From contig JAPFFF010000015.1 of the NCBI GenBank assembly GCA_039105265.1, positions 1-64,000 on the forward strand: a stretch of DNA of 64,000 nt, given 5' to 3'. The position numbers were made by a program, and so were the translations under genes. The stretch comes from Tritrichomonas musculus. Taxonomy: Eukaryota; Parabasalia; Tritrichomonadida; Tritrichomonadidae. How positions within the stretch are numbered: the stretch's first letter is position 1; each line of letters starts with the position of its first letter. The notes below the pieces were generated by a model, which saw only the letters and a list, made by a program, of their open reading frames with translations, made no database searches and was not told the DNA's origin. Of this stretch, positions 34,595-47,400 are shown in pieces.

Positions 34595-36903
34595 ATGATG
34601 ATTTTTTTTAGCTAAAAATGCAGAAAAAGAGAATTTGTTGAATTATTAAATGATGATTTTAAAAAAATTGGACGTTACAGGAGTCCAATGAAGAATATAA
34701 TTTTATTTATATGCATTTACTCTCTTATATATCTGAATTTCATTCCAAATCAAATGTCTGTTTTTTCATGGGTGGGACACTCTTTTTTTGACCTCAAAAA
34801 GTTTCAAAATCTCTTCGAATTTTAGGTTTTATTTGGTGATTTTAATAAATTTTCTTACCCATTTAATAATCTTTAAATTGGTCATTGAAACCAATCAAAA
34901 AACTTAATATTCATCGAGTTTTTTTTGACTTCACATACTAATAGATCTCTCTTCGTAAGAGATATCCTTCAAAACTACTAATACTATTTGATTTTATACA
35001 TATGCATTATACATTATAAAACATAAATATTTATAATTACTTTGTAGTTAGTCCAAAAAAGTTAATATAATAATTATTTTTAAGTTTTTTCGATACATGA
35101 TCTTTTCTAACTTTTTATTTTGTAATATTCGATTTCTTCTTTTAATGCTCAATAAAATGATATATTTTGTTTGAACATAACTTCAAAGATAAAGTTTAGT
35201 TTGAAAAATGAATTCAAAAAGTTGAATTAATAAACGGAATGATTCAATTTTCGGCGGTTAGAAAATTAATTTTAAACGATCAAACTCAATATTTTTGCTT
35301 TAAAATATATTATATAAATAGGGAATATTATTTAAAATGAGGTTCCGCCATTTATAAAATCAAAAAATTCAAAATGACCATTTTTTACTCAAATTATTTT
35401 TTATGGAAAATAAAATGCGATTATCTAATTCACCTTTGATGATTTTGATTTTTTAAATAGTAAATTATATGTAGCTATTAAAAATCTATCTAAATATAAA
35501 ATAACTGGAAAAAGTCTTGGATAGCTTACACATGTTTTTTCTAAAAATGTAGATTTAGTTGATTGGTTTCATAAATATAAAAAGTACAATATTTCAGTTA
35601 CTGAAGGATTTCGTCAAAAAGTAAAATATTATTTGTATAACACATAGTATACCCATTCAAATGATATATATATTTTTTAAATGATGCAAATATATAAGGA
35701 ATCGATATATAATGAGTTTTAATTAAAGTCTTTATTTCAATCATTACATTTTATAATATTAGATATAAAATATATAAATTATATATTATAATTATTATAT
35801 AAATTATTTATTAAGATAAATATAAATTTATTTAATTTTATTTTTTATTCAATTTAATTGTACGACCTTTTTAAGAGGTTGGAAAAAAAATTTTTTTCCC
35901 CCATATTAAAAACAATATATATTAAAATATAATAATACGTTTCCTATTAATAAAAAAGCAAAAATTGTTTACTTAAATTATTTTGGTTTCCAAGATATAC
36001 ATATTTTTTAAAAAAACCGAAAAAAATAAAATAGATATATCTTGATTTAAAATAATCATATTAATTATATTATCATATATATCATTTTATAAATGTATAT
36101 TTAATATTTAATTTAATTTAAAAAATTTTTTTAGGAATACCAATTGAAATATATTGAAATAAAAAACAGAGAAATCCAAAAAGTTTAATTTAGTCAAAAC
36201 TTGATCATTTTTTCACCCAAGCTAAATATATTATGTAATATTATCTTATATTTATTATTATATATATTTACAAATTTTCAATTAAAAATAATGATATAAA
36301 TAAAAAGATATTCATGATTTATTTTACGAAATTTTCCAATAATGACAAAAAAAAAAAAAGTAAAGACTGCACCATAACTTCCTATTTATCTAAGATCAGA
36401 AAATTTATATATTATTTATGATTAGTATATCATTCAATAATCTTTTTTAAATGATAAGATTTTATTTTGTCATTCAAAGTTTATTCACTAATGACAGTTT
36501 TTAAAAGCTTCTATAAAATACGAGTAATCCATTGATATAACATATTTGTATTGTTTTTTATAGAATTTTTGCTTTTTATGTTATAAAATAACAAATATTT
36601 TCTTTTTTATTTTCTAAATAAATTGTATTAAGTAAAGATAAAATCGTTTTTTTCATATTTTTCCAAAAAGTAGTGTTTTTTATATATTTTTGAATACATC
36701 TACAAATCTCAGCTGTCAAAAATAAATTAAGATTGATAAATCAAATTTATTATGTTTATAAAATATCTATTCATGGAACATATTTAATTTCGACTGCTGA
36801 ATTTTTAGATATTAACAAAAAAAAAAAAAAAATCCCAATTGCAAATTCTCAGAAAAAATGAGTAGTTTACATTTTTTTGAATAAAATTTCACATAATTTT
36901 TAA
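34595..36903. other. AT-rich DNA with one short coding-like relic
   Basis: Most of it is simple AT-rich sequence. Around 35433-35645 on the plus strand a ~70-residue stretch has protein character (contains FTFDDFDFLNSKLYVAIKN and VDLVDWFHKYKKYN) but is broken and unrecognised. Nothing else is supported. Confidence 0.5.
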
Positions 36904-37680
36904 TATGAGTGAACTAAGTAGAAGCGCGCTTAAACTCAAATGAATTGAGCATGAAATAGATGAAAAACAATCAGAATTGAATTTAATGAACACACCTAAC
37001 CATCAGAATGCTTTTTGAATCAAAACCAAAATTCTTTTAATGAAATCATTGACCAAAACACAAATTTAACTGAAAAATATCTGATTCTTGGAGATATTAT
37101 CAAAAATGTTGCAAATTTCACAAAAAAGAAACAAAAGAAATCAAGCATGAAATTGAATTTGAAAAATTTTTCAATTTTTTCCATCAATTTTACAAAAGAA
37201 CACCAGAATTTTGTGATCTGCAAAATGTTAGTGATATAATTGACAATTACGATAGTAATTATCCAGAAGTCCCCGTTTCTGATATTAAAGATTATTATTA
37301 TATTTGGCTTTCAAACAATTTTTCAAAATATGAGTTCTTGTTAAGTTCAAAAATACCAGAAATATTAAGTTCACCAAATCTTTAATTCAGTAAAAATGAT
37401 ATATCTATATTTATAGCGATTTTTATTCTGATTAAAATTGAATGAACACATTGAAAATTTGAATGACCCAAACTTTGTAAATCAATTTTATCTATTTCTA
37501 AATAACTATCTACAGAATAAATTATTTTTAATTTTAGTACTAACTATACTAATTTAAATTATAATGATAAATTTAGCTTGGGTGATTCATACACCTTTAT
37601 TCCAAAAACATATCAAAATATCATAAGATGGTTTTATGATAAAAGGCTGATATTTATTATATAGATGTTTTGCTTATATT
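36904..37680 (+). pseudogene. Decayed coding region of unknown family
   Basis: From the ATG at about 36904 (MSELSRSALKLK) the plus strand carries successive protein-like tracts in changing frames, e.g. LTEKYLILGDIIKNVANF and FFHQFYKRTPEFCDLQNVS, later LNDPNFVNQFYLFLNNYL. Together they suggest a former protein of 200 or more residues, now broken. I do not recognise the family and cannot say whether it was a host gene or part of an element. Confidence 0.45.
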
Positions 37681-38068
37681 TATATAAAATGGAATCAAAT
37701 AAATCCATTTTGCTTTGTTTTTTGTCATTTTAGCGGAGATGAAAAAGTTCGATTTTCTCAAAAACTGTCAGTCGAAAATCAATAACTTACCTATAATTCT
37801 AGTTCACTATTGATAATAAGCATATCCTATAAGTTTTATTAAATTTGACAGCTGATAAATTTTTTTTTCCACCTTTCCTTTTTATTTTGTTGAAAAATTT
37901 TTACCTATTATTCATATGAACACAGCAAAGTAGAAAGAAAAGTAACAAAAAGAAGGTCACTTAATAATATTCTATAATTTAGATTTATTGTATTATGTAA
38001 TTAGGCTGTTTAATACCTATGCTTTATTTTTTATTACAATATATATATAGTCTAGAGTAAAACCCCCC

Positions 38069-38740
38069 TACCACCTTTCTTAACTAAGAGGTCTTATAAT
38101 AAGAGTTCTCAAAAATTAAAATTGAATGTTGTCCCAAGAATTTTGAATCCAACTTTAGTTAAGAACGGTACTGCGATCTGATGTAAAGTGTCAAAAGTAT
38201 TTAAAAAACTGTAATAATCGAAACAAACCAAATATATAAATAGAACACATCATATATAATAACTTATAAAAATATTGGAAGGATTTTCTAATTTGATTTG
38301 GAGATTTATGTTGACTAAATTTGATTGAAAAACTCATTTAATCCATTCAAAAAAATTTTTTTCATATGGTATGTCTATAAAATTGAAAATTTACTACCAA
38401 ATTTCATTAAAGAATTTGATTTTATATTATATAAAATTAACTGTTATATAATTTTTTTAGGTATTTCCAGGGTATTTAATTTTGCTCTCAATTTTTTAAC
38501 ACTTTACATCCGATCGCAGTACCGTTTAGTTAAGAAAGGTTGCCGTTAATTTATCTTTCTCAAAGTTCGTTATTTTATTTCAAACTCCCTTATGTTTTGA
38601 ATGCTTCTTACAAATTAAAATTTTATTTTTCTCTCAAAATCCTAACAAAGTTTGAGAGGAGATAACAAAATTGGATAGAATTATAACGAACTTTGAGACA
38701 AATAAATTAACGGCCACCTTTCTTAACTAAGAGGTCTAAT
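38069..38740. repeat. Nested inverted-repeat cluster (at least two small MITE-like elements)
   Basis: A motif CCACCTTTCTTAACTAAGAG occurs at 38069 and again in the same orientation near 38716, with two related copies TTAGTTAAGAA inverted between them. One inner element has arms CGGTACTGCGATC near 38165 and its inverse ending near 38526, with a further matching GATGTAAAGTG, about 360 bp in all. A second has arms starting GTTAAGAAAGGTTGCCGTTA near 38532 and their inverse ending near 38732, about 200 bp. The first is flanked on both sides by TTTAGTTAAGAA. This looks like one element family inserted into or recombined with another. Confidence 0.7.
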
Positions 38741-38843
38741 ATAGGGTTTCTACTAAATTTGAGACCCACTCTCAAATTTCAATTCAATTTGAGAGTATGG
38801 GTCTCAAATTTTTTTTTGAATAGAGTAAGTTGAAATATCTTGG

Positions 38844-38993
38844 ACCGATTCAAATTTTCTTGGACCAACTGAAAATCATGTATGAGATTAATGAAATTTA
38901 AAATAAATTCTTTGAAATTTTTTATTTGTCTTTATATTATTTTCAATGAGCTAATTCAAAATTTTCAGTTGGTCCAAGACAATTTGAATGGTT
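38844..38993. repeat. Short foldback with CTTGGACCAACTGAAAAT arms
   Basis: CTTGGACCAACTGAAAAT at 38859-38876 is exactly inverted at 38961-38978, and similarity extends outward about 15 bp on both sides (GATTCAAATT against AATTTGAATG). A separate hairpin just upstream (about 38758-38816) pairs GAGACCCACTCTCAAATT with AATTTGAGAGTATGGGTCTC. These may be very short MITEs. Confidence 0.65.
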
Positions 38994-39589
38994 AATGATA
39001 TTTTTGCCTACTGTATTTTACATCATTCAAATTAAAACGATTATATTTTCTTTTCTGATTTGTTGAATAAAAACAATTAAAAATAATAGATTATTTTATG
39101 ATACATATTAACTAATATATAAAAAAATTAATACAATATAAACTGTTAGATTTATCGAGATATTCGTATTTTTAAAATTACGATTGTGAAAATATACTCA
39201 CAATTACTTTTCAATGAACCCAAAGAATCCGAAGCTATAGTATAATATATATGGTAAAAATGTTTATTTCTGATTTTTAAAAACATTCTAGCAATAAAAT
39301 AAATGCGTAGTAATCTTAACGTTTTAATCTTGATAATTCTTTCAATTTTGAGAGCGCTTTTTCAATAGAAAGAATTCCAGTATAAATTGTATTATTATTT
39401 TCTCTTTTAAATATTGATAAAATATAATAATAAATTATTATAATCTAATAAAATAAATAATAGAAAATATAATATGAATAATAAAATAAAATAAAATAAA
39501 TAATTAAAGATATTTGTATTTTTTATATAAATAAGGAAAAAAATATTGAATTACCATAAAAAAACTTTCCACAAAAATATAGATTTATA
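38994..39589. other. AT-rich region upstream of the Myb gene
   Basis: It has no coding character. It ends in AAATAAAATAAA-like simple sequence and the presumed promoter of the Myb gene; I see no clear initiator. Confidence 0.55.
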
Positions 39590-40894
39590 ATGCCACGTAA
39601 CTCTCAGATCTCTAAAAAATCCAAAGAAGGTAAAGAATTTCAACGTAAATATTCTAGAGAAAAGAAGGAAAGAAAATCCAAAAAGGCGCATCCAAATGTT
39701 AACCAAGAATCATGTTCTAATTCTAACTGTTCAAATGGTTCGTTGCTTAATGAGCAGATACAAAATATGAGTTCAAATAGCCTTGATCTTCAAGGCCAAA
39801 ATTCTGCATCATACTTCAACCAGAATGCTTATCAATATCCAAATTCTAATTTTTCTTTTACACCAACTCAAAATCCGGTTTCATCTTCAAATTTTCAAGG
39901 GCAAATGCTTGATCAAGCAAATCAGTTTTCCGCAAACTCTGATTTAAACAGTTCTGGGAATCAATTTTTTAACGTTAATATGTCACCTATGATACAAAAA
40001 CCAAAACGTCAAAAGTTTACATCTGAGGAAGATAATATTATACTTGAGCTTGTTGGTGATAATAAGTTTCCAAATTGGAATGAAGTCGCAGCCCATATCA
40101 AAGGGAGGACAGGGCGCCAATGTCGAGAACGTTATCAGCACTATTTATCACCAACTTTGAGTTGTGAGCCATGGACCCTTCAAGAAGATAAATATATCTA
40201 TGAACTCTATAATCGCTTTGGTTCTCAATGGGCTCTAATAGCCCAATATTTTAATGGAAGACGCACAAACAACAGTATTAAAAACCGTTGGAATAACCAT
40301 ATAAAATTCTTTAAGGATTCTCTTATGAATGATGAAATCAATAAGCACCCAACTTCTGACGTTAAAAAAGAACCCGAAAACAATGATGACAGTACTTTAA
40401 TTTCTAATTCAAATAACCAATTTGATGCTAGCAATAATAACAGTTGTTCAAATGTTGAGCAAAATACTAATGGAAATTTTATGACTCAACAACAAGGAAT
40501 GTTACCTTTGACAACAACCCCGCATACGCCTAAACCTCAAGTCTCTGCCATTTCTTTCAATGTGAATCTTAACGATGATAACCCTTGGAGTTTTTTTGAC
40601 CAAAAAGGCTCAATAAATAGTTCTTCTTCAACATCAGAATTGCTACCTAAAATAGAAATAAAAGCAAACAATGGATTAGAAGAAAAGTCTACAATTACCG
40701 AGAAAAAAGAATCTAACCAAATTACAAGTATAAATTTTACAGTTCCTTCATGGGTTAAAGAAAATGCAAATAAAGAAGATAAAGAACAAATTGATAAAAA
40801 AACCAAAGCTTTTGATGAAGAATTCCTATACTTTATAAATAATGGAAGTCCTGCAGATATTGATACCTTTGATTTTGATTTTCTCATGTATTAG
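39590..40894 (+). CDS. Two-repeat (R2R3-type) Myb DNA-binding protein
   Basis: This 434-residue protein has two adjacent Myb repeats: residues about 141-187 (FTSEEDNIILELV...WNEVAAHIKGRTGRQCRERY) and 193-239 (EPWTLQEDKYIYELYNRFGSQWALIAQYFNGRRTNNSIKNRW, given in outline). Helix-turn-helix spacing and tryptophans are as in c-Myb R2-R3, except that the first Trp of the first repeat is Phe. A strongly basic start (residues 9-33, KKSKEGKEFQRKYSREKKE) is a likely nuclear signal. The flanks are Asn/Ser/Gln-rich, and the C-terminus is acidic with aromatic residues, suggesting an activation region. Two-repeat Myb factors are abundant in trichomonads, where several regulate iron-responsive genes; the targets of this one are unknown. 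It converges with the BEACH gene. Confidence 0.93.
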   Translation: MPRNSQISKKSKEGKEFQRKYSREKKERKSKKAHPNVNQESCSNSNCSNGSLLNEQIQNMSSNSLDLQGQNSASYFNQNAYQYPNSNFSFTPTQNPVSSSNFQGQMLDQANQFSANSDLNSSGNQFFNVNMSPMIQKPKRQKFTSEEDNIILELVGDNKFPNWNEVAAHIKGRTGRQCRERYQHYLSPTLSCEPWTLQEDKYIYELYNRFGSQWALIAQYFNGRRTNNSIKNRWNNHIKFFKDSLMNDEINKHPTSDVKKEPENNDDSTLISNSNNQFDASNNNSCSNVEQNTNGNFMTQQQGMLPLTTTPHTPKPQVSAISFNVNLNDDNPWSFFDQKGSINSSSSTSELLPKIEIKANNGLEEKSTITEKKESNQITSINFTVPSWVKENANKEDKEQIDKKTKAFDEEFLYFINNGSPADIDTFDFDFLMY

Positions 40895-41230
40895 ATTGGC
40901 AGCTCATAAAGTCTGATTCAAAAAGATGTGGGGCAACATTTGATTTAACCTAGTGTTTCTTAAGTTAAAAAAAAATCATTCAACTTGTATCAAGTTGACC
41001 TTAAAAACTAATGAATTTTCCAAAAATAGATAGTTAGATTTGGCTTCTTCTTTTTTTTTTTTAACATGATAATATCATGATAATAAGCTTTTACCATTTA
41101 ATCATTACATTTTTAACATGATAATAAACTTTACCATTCATAGTTACATTTTTATTATATATTAACGAAAATATATTTTATTTTGTTAATTATCGTATTA
41201 TCACAAAAGATTAAAAAGTTGTCATTCTGA

Positions 41231-41263
<33 letters not shown>

Positions 41264-41473
41264 GCAGATATTTGGCTGATCTAGATACCATTGATTTATC
41301 TAACATATTAGATAATCATATATCAAATGTTAAAAATTTAAGACTTTCGTCATTGAAAAATTATAATATTTATTACTCTTTATCATTATAGTTCTAAAAA
41401 AGTCATTAAAAAAAAAAAAAAAAATAATAATAATAATAATTCAAATAAAAAAATGCTGAATGAAAGAAAAAGT
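40895..41473. other. Intergenic region between convergent Myb and BEACH genes
   Basis: It contains an imperfect ~44-bp direct repeat (TTTAACATGATAATA...ACCATT...TTACATTTTTA, about 41060-41155), a T run near 41232-41257, and an A run plus (AAT)n microsatellite near 41408-41440. No gene is seen. Confidence 0.65.
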
Positions 41474-44400
41474 TTATTCATCAGGGGAAATGTTTGTCTT
41501 GATTGCATATCCGAAGTCAATTGTTGAGAATCCATCTTTGTTTGATAAGATGATCTTCCTTATCTTGTTGATTGGGCAGAAGTGGTCGAACACCAGTTTG
41601 GTTTTGATTGTGTCTGCTGTCCTGAACACTGTGATGTCGAAGATGCAGATCTGGCTTGCGTCTCCTTCCTTGTATCCAACAATCAGCATCTCGCGTGTGT
41701 CGATGTCGTAGTACTTCTTCACTCCAAAGCTTCCTTTGATGCTATCAAGCTTCCAAATGTAGATCAGCTTGCCGTGGCTGTCGAAGAACAGGACTCGCTT
41801 CCTCTGGACAACTGCAACTGTTCCCGACTTGTAGACGAAGATCTGCGTCTTGTCGTAGAATCCTTCTCCGTCCTCCAGCATCTCCTTGCTGCTCAGGTCT
41901 GCAAAGTTGATGAACCTCTGGTCGAAAAGTGTCTCGAAGATGAGGATGTTTCGCTTGTCAAGGGAAACAACAAGGCCGTTCTCGTAGCAGCCGCCAATCG
42001 AGGCAATCTCGGCTGTGTGGAAGCAAGAGCTGCAAACTTGTTTGATCTCGAATTCTTCATCCCCGCCTTCGTTGCTGCCATGGATGACCCTGTTTAGGAT
42101 GCCTGTGTTTCGCTTCTTGAATGAGACCTTCCACACGCTCAGCGATGCGTCGCTTCCTCCGACAATCAGGAAACGGTTGCCGACGCTCGTGACTGACGTG
42201 ACTGTTGATGTGATGTGGCACTCTGCTGAAAGCTTCTTGCCGCCTGACATGTTCTGAACGGTCACAAATGGATTCGACTTTGTGCAGAAGACTGCAAGGC
42301 TTCCTCCTTCACTCTCATTTTGGCTGTTTCGAACAACGCACTGAAGCTCGCCAATGTTCGATGGAGCCTTGATTCCGTTGTTCTCGATGTTTTCAAGGTC
42401 AAAGAGAACCAAGTTTTCTGAGATGGCAACATCCTTGATGATGTTTGTGATTTTTTCACCTTGAACAGCTGGGAAATGTTCGTGTTGTTCCTGTGTTTCA
42501 TCACGAGCAAGATTCTTCTCCACGTGTGGACGATCGAACAAAATCTCTGGCAACATTCCAGTGTTTTCACAGTTAGCGCAATAATACTTAATTTCATTAA
42601 TTTCAGGATAAGCATAAGATTGATACACTTGATAGAGAGGTTGGTCCTTCTTGTTTGAGTCATCTTCGTAGCAGTATCCTCTTCCTTTCGTGAAGTAAAG
42701 ATTGATCCACTTGTGAAGGTTCTTTGATGCATATTCGCTCTCAAGTGCAATACGGCAAACTGATGAAAAGATGTGCGAGTTCACAATGTGTGAGGTTTCG
42801 TTTGCTCTTTCATCTTCAAATTGGCACCAAGGAGGAAGAATGACATTGTCAATCGGTCCTTTTGGATCATCCGTTCTTTCTCCAAAGTCAAACTTGTTCT
42901 CATTGAAAAACATGAATGGAAATGTGAAGAACTCTGGAATAGCTTCCATATGAACCTTTTTATCTTCTTCGTAGCATTGAGTGTACATGTGATAAGGAAC
43001 AGAGTAGAATTGTTCATTAACATCATTGAAGCTTTTATTATTATATTTATTTTTGGATCCATTCATACAGACCTGAAGAGTAGTGAATGGTTCTGTACGG
43101 AAAAGAAGAGACTCTGTGAAATATCCACTTGAAGGAGTAGAATAGTATAAGCAAGGTTGTCCTTCTTGAATGTTCTTGTATTCGTCAATGATTTGGTGAA
43201 GAACTTCTTTATTAAATTTGATGGGTGGAAGTCCTAGGTCGCGGTACATTGAATCATCTGTCAGGTCGAAGTGGTTCTCTTTGCACTCTTTGATAAGAAG
43301 AGGGAAGATTGGATACTGGTTCGGGTAGTTGAAGCTTCGTCCACCAAGGATGTTCAGGTAGTAAAGATACTCGTAGTTCGTCAGTTTGTTGTTCTGCCAA
43401 AGAATGTCCAACCTGAGGTCTGAAATGAGATCCTTGCTTGGCTTGGTCTGGTGGATGCTGTTGCACTTCTGGCGAAGTGACTGGAAGAAGTTGAACTTGT
43501 TGTTTCCTGTCGTAAACTGGTCTTCCTGTGAAAAGCTCGCTGCTGTGATCTGTGTGTCCAACTCAGCGTAAAATCGGTCTCGCTCTTCTTTGTTCGGGAA
43601 GTAGATGAAGTAGCTCTTGTAGTTGTCAAGGAAGATTTCGCAGCCCTTCTCTTCACGATAGACACGGCGATCAAGAACAAACATGATGTTCTTGAATTCA
43701 ATGGTGAGCTTCTTGTCAAATGTGTGATCGTCATCGTCTTCGTCTTCATCGTCTGAATCTGATGATTTGTTCGCATCTTCTATTCCTTTTTTGTCTCCGC
43801 TTGCCTTTCCAGATATGAAGGAGATCGCTCTGTCTGTGAATTTGATGACGCCTTCGTAGTTGTTGGCGATTTCCTGGAGGATGGCATTGAACTGGTTGAT
43901 CATCAGGTAGAATTCGTCAACATCTTCTGATGTCTTGTATGGCATTTGGTATTCTTCTGTCTTTTGTTCTGTCTTCGTATCTTTCGCTTCTAGGCTTCGG
44001 TTCTCTTTCATGTTGGCTGACGCGTCTCGGTGGTCGTCGAACTGGTCGTTGACTTTCAGCATCACTCGCTGGCCTCGCTTTGAGATGTGGTTGAATGCCA
44101 TGTACTTCGTGTCATTGTCTTTCTCGTCAAGCCAGGGACCAGGACGTCGCAAGAGAGACTTCAGGAATGAATCCTTCATCTTCTCGATACGTTTGACTTC
44201 TGTCTTGTATTCGTTGTTCCTCTCAAGTAAGTAGGCGCGGTTGTCGTAGCTGACGCCTCTTGATGTGTCTGGATTGAGGATTGTCGTTGTAAGAGCTGTT
44301 ACAAATGCTTCCCTTCGATTCTCAAGGCTGTCTTCTTCTTCATTGTCGATTTTGACACCCAAGTTTTCATTCCTATCTTTATTACGCTCGTTGATCACTT

Positions 44401-47400
44401 CCTGTGCCTCAATCATGTAGTAGCCTTGGAATGAAGTCTTGCAATTCTCAACTTCATCGATCGCAGCGCCTCTCTTGTCTTGGATCGCTTTGTCCTTCAT
44501 TCTGCTTCCGTTCTTATTCAGATACTCGTCAAGTGACTCAATCGCAGCCTTCAGTCCTTCTTCACCTTCTTTGAATTCGTGTCCAATGAATGGTTCAACT
44601 AGAACAGACGCGCACTTCTGGTTCAGATCGGCGTTGCCGCTTTTCAGGTTTTTCTTGATCTGCCTGACTGCATCTGCATAGTCATTCGGCTTCCATCGGA
44701 GGAGCATCGCTGTAACAATTGAGTTTGCAAAGACAATTTCCATATCAAGGTAGCCGCCAATTTTGGTCTTGATGTTTGACGAGTCTCCCTGGCCCAGTGA
44801 GTGATAAATCAATGCTTTCGCTAGTTCAACTTCTTCTTCTTTGATGTTCTCCTGTGTGAGAGTCCTAAATTTAAATGTACACGATGTTTCTTTTCCAAAT
44901 TTTGGTGTCTTCTCAAACACAAGGTGGTCGAAGATAAGTGGGTAGGCTGCCAAAGCCTGTTCCTGTCCGACACCGTTAGCATGAATAAGCTTGGATAAGA
45001 TGAATGTCTTTGCGTCTCGTGTGTCGCCAGCATCGCTGTTGTCAAGAGAGTAGAAGAGGGTTCTTGTTGGTTTGATGTCGCATTGTAAAAAGGTTATTTC
45101 AAGAAGAGATGAAAAAGGTAATGAAAACATCTTTGCATCTTTTGTTGGATCGTAAACAGTGCTGAAAAGTTCTCTCATCCAATCATGCCAACAAGGAACG
45201 CTAAAGATGTCTTGTGCTTCTTGCTGGTGGAGAGATAAAAAGTCATTCATCTTCTTGCATTTTTCATCCACAAGATTCTCGTCATTTTCATCATCATCTT
45301 CTGTAGATTTATCCCATGTTCTGCTTGAGGACTCTTTGCTATACATGATATAATCATTGCAGATGGTTGACAAAAATGGAAGGTAATCAGCATTGAACTC
45401 GATAAGTTTGTTGCTGTCTTCTGGATCATAGACAATGAAAAGATTGAATGTTCCATTGACCAGTTTCGGTGAAATAGGGAAATCACTAGCAAGTGTACAT
45501 ATGCTTTGGATGATTGTCTTGTGGAAGTTAATGTCTCTCTTCAATTGGTCAATGATTTGAAGAGCCAAAACTTGGATTTCAGTTGATCTTCGTCCCATCA
45601 GACTGACAAATGGACCGATGACTGTCTCATCTTTAAGGCACTCGTTCACTTCTCGATAATTTTCACTAAGAAGGTTCTTCAGTACTTCAAGACACTTGAT
45701 CATTACATAATCTGTGGCGAGGTTCATCATGAATTTGTAGATCATCATGATGTAGTCATATGAATACTTCTTGCTGTCCTTTTCACCAAACTTTCTTCTA
45801 ACCAATTCCAAATTGTGCTTGATCATTGTTGTCAAAATGGACCAAGCGGATTCTGATGATTTTGTCTTCATGCGAAAGAACTTGTATGTTTGGAAGATGA
45901 ACGATGGAAGGTAAGAATAGTGGTAGGAGTCTGAGTCCTTGTCTACGATGACTTGTTGTGGGATGAGTTCATTGATGACCTTCTCGTAGACTGGTTTCAT
46001 CAGTCTCATGATAAGTGTGTAGTTGAGGATGATGTGCTGTGCCATCTGGTATCGAAGTTCCTCGATTTGATAAAGTTCTTTATAAAGGTCGAAGATTTCT
46101 GTCATGAATTCAATCGTCAGGATTTTACTGTTTATTTCAAGAAGGAATCCTTGAAGGAGTTCAAAGAAGCGACTCTCTGTGAAAATCGCTTTCACTTCCT
46201 TTGTGAGAGTGACCATTCGTTTGATGATTTGAAGTAATGAAACCAGGAACTGTGTTGTTTCTTCGTTTGTCTTTTCTTTGTGCTTGAAAAGTGGAAGAAT
46301 GTTGATTAGAGAGCCAACTGTTTGGAAGACTTCGTAGATGTTTGGAATGAACGGAATTGACCTTCCACGGTATTCAACAATGTTCCCATCGCTATTCCCT
46401 GTGTTAAAGCAGATTCGTTCGTGTCCGTTCGTAGGATTCAATTCTGAGACGATTTTGTCATTCTGCTTCCTTCCATATGAATCAAGAAGATCTTCTTTGG
46501 TGATCGCTCCATCGCCTTCTGTGATGATGATCGTGGAAATGTCGCACATCAGGCTCTTTGAGTCTGAGTCTTTTGATTCTGTGCCAAAGAAAATAAATGA
46601 ATCCCTATCAATAGAGTTCTTCAGTTTTTGTACACTTTTCTCTTCCGAGTTGTGAACAACTGTCATTTCTCGCTTTAAGAATCCTTTGCTAAAGGAAACT
46701 TGCAAGAACTCCCACTGGCCTTGCTGTAGTTTGATATCGCCAATTTTATCTTGTTTGAGTACTTCGCCTCTAGAGTTAACTTCTATTAAGTACAATTCGC
46801 CTTTGTTGATTCCAAGGCCAATCTTTGCTTTAGATGTATTTGACTGGATGTAAAAAAGAGGTAAATATTTCTTCCTATAATCTTCTTTTTCTCCTTCTTC
46901 TCCTTCTTCTCCATCACTTATCTGATTGATTCGAATGCAGAAGTTGATTGAGAAGTTGTTGACAATTTCATTTTTCAGTTTAGGTCCAAAAATCCCGCAT
47001 TCAATTCCTGCATCAAGCCTGAAGAATGATATTGGCTCTTTCTTGTCATTTTCAGCACGATCATTAACAAGAATTAAATCTCTGATGATATTAATAACAT
47101 CATTTCCATATTCAAATGTTTTACATCTTAGCGTTTCAATCGTGCGATAGAATGTTGAGTTGCTGAAGACAACACTTCCAATAAGTTTAAATAGCTTAAT
47201 ATAATTGTTAACAATGTTTTTCAGTTCTCCTTTCTTGATCTCTTTGAGGCGTTTTAAGATGAATTCTGGAACTTTAGCTCGGCTTAGTTCAAGTAAGTTT
47301 CCTGCATTTGATGCTTGAATATACAAGAAGTCACTAAATTCATGTTCATGTTCTCCCATGAGGGGGAAAAGTGAAATCATAACTTCGATTCCTTTGTAAT

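Noticed and set aside
41582-47150. Numerous 60-170-residue frames within the BEACH gene
   Set aside because: All lie inside one 2,421-codon frame with recognisable domains; the alternatives lack family motifs.
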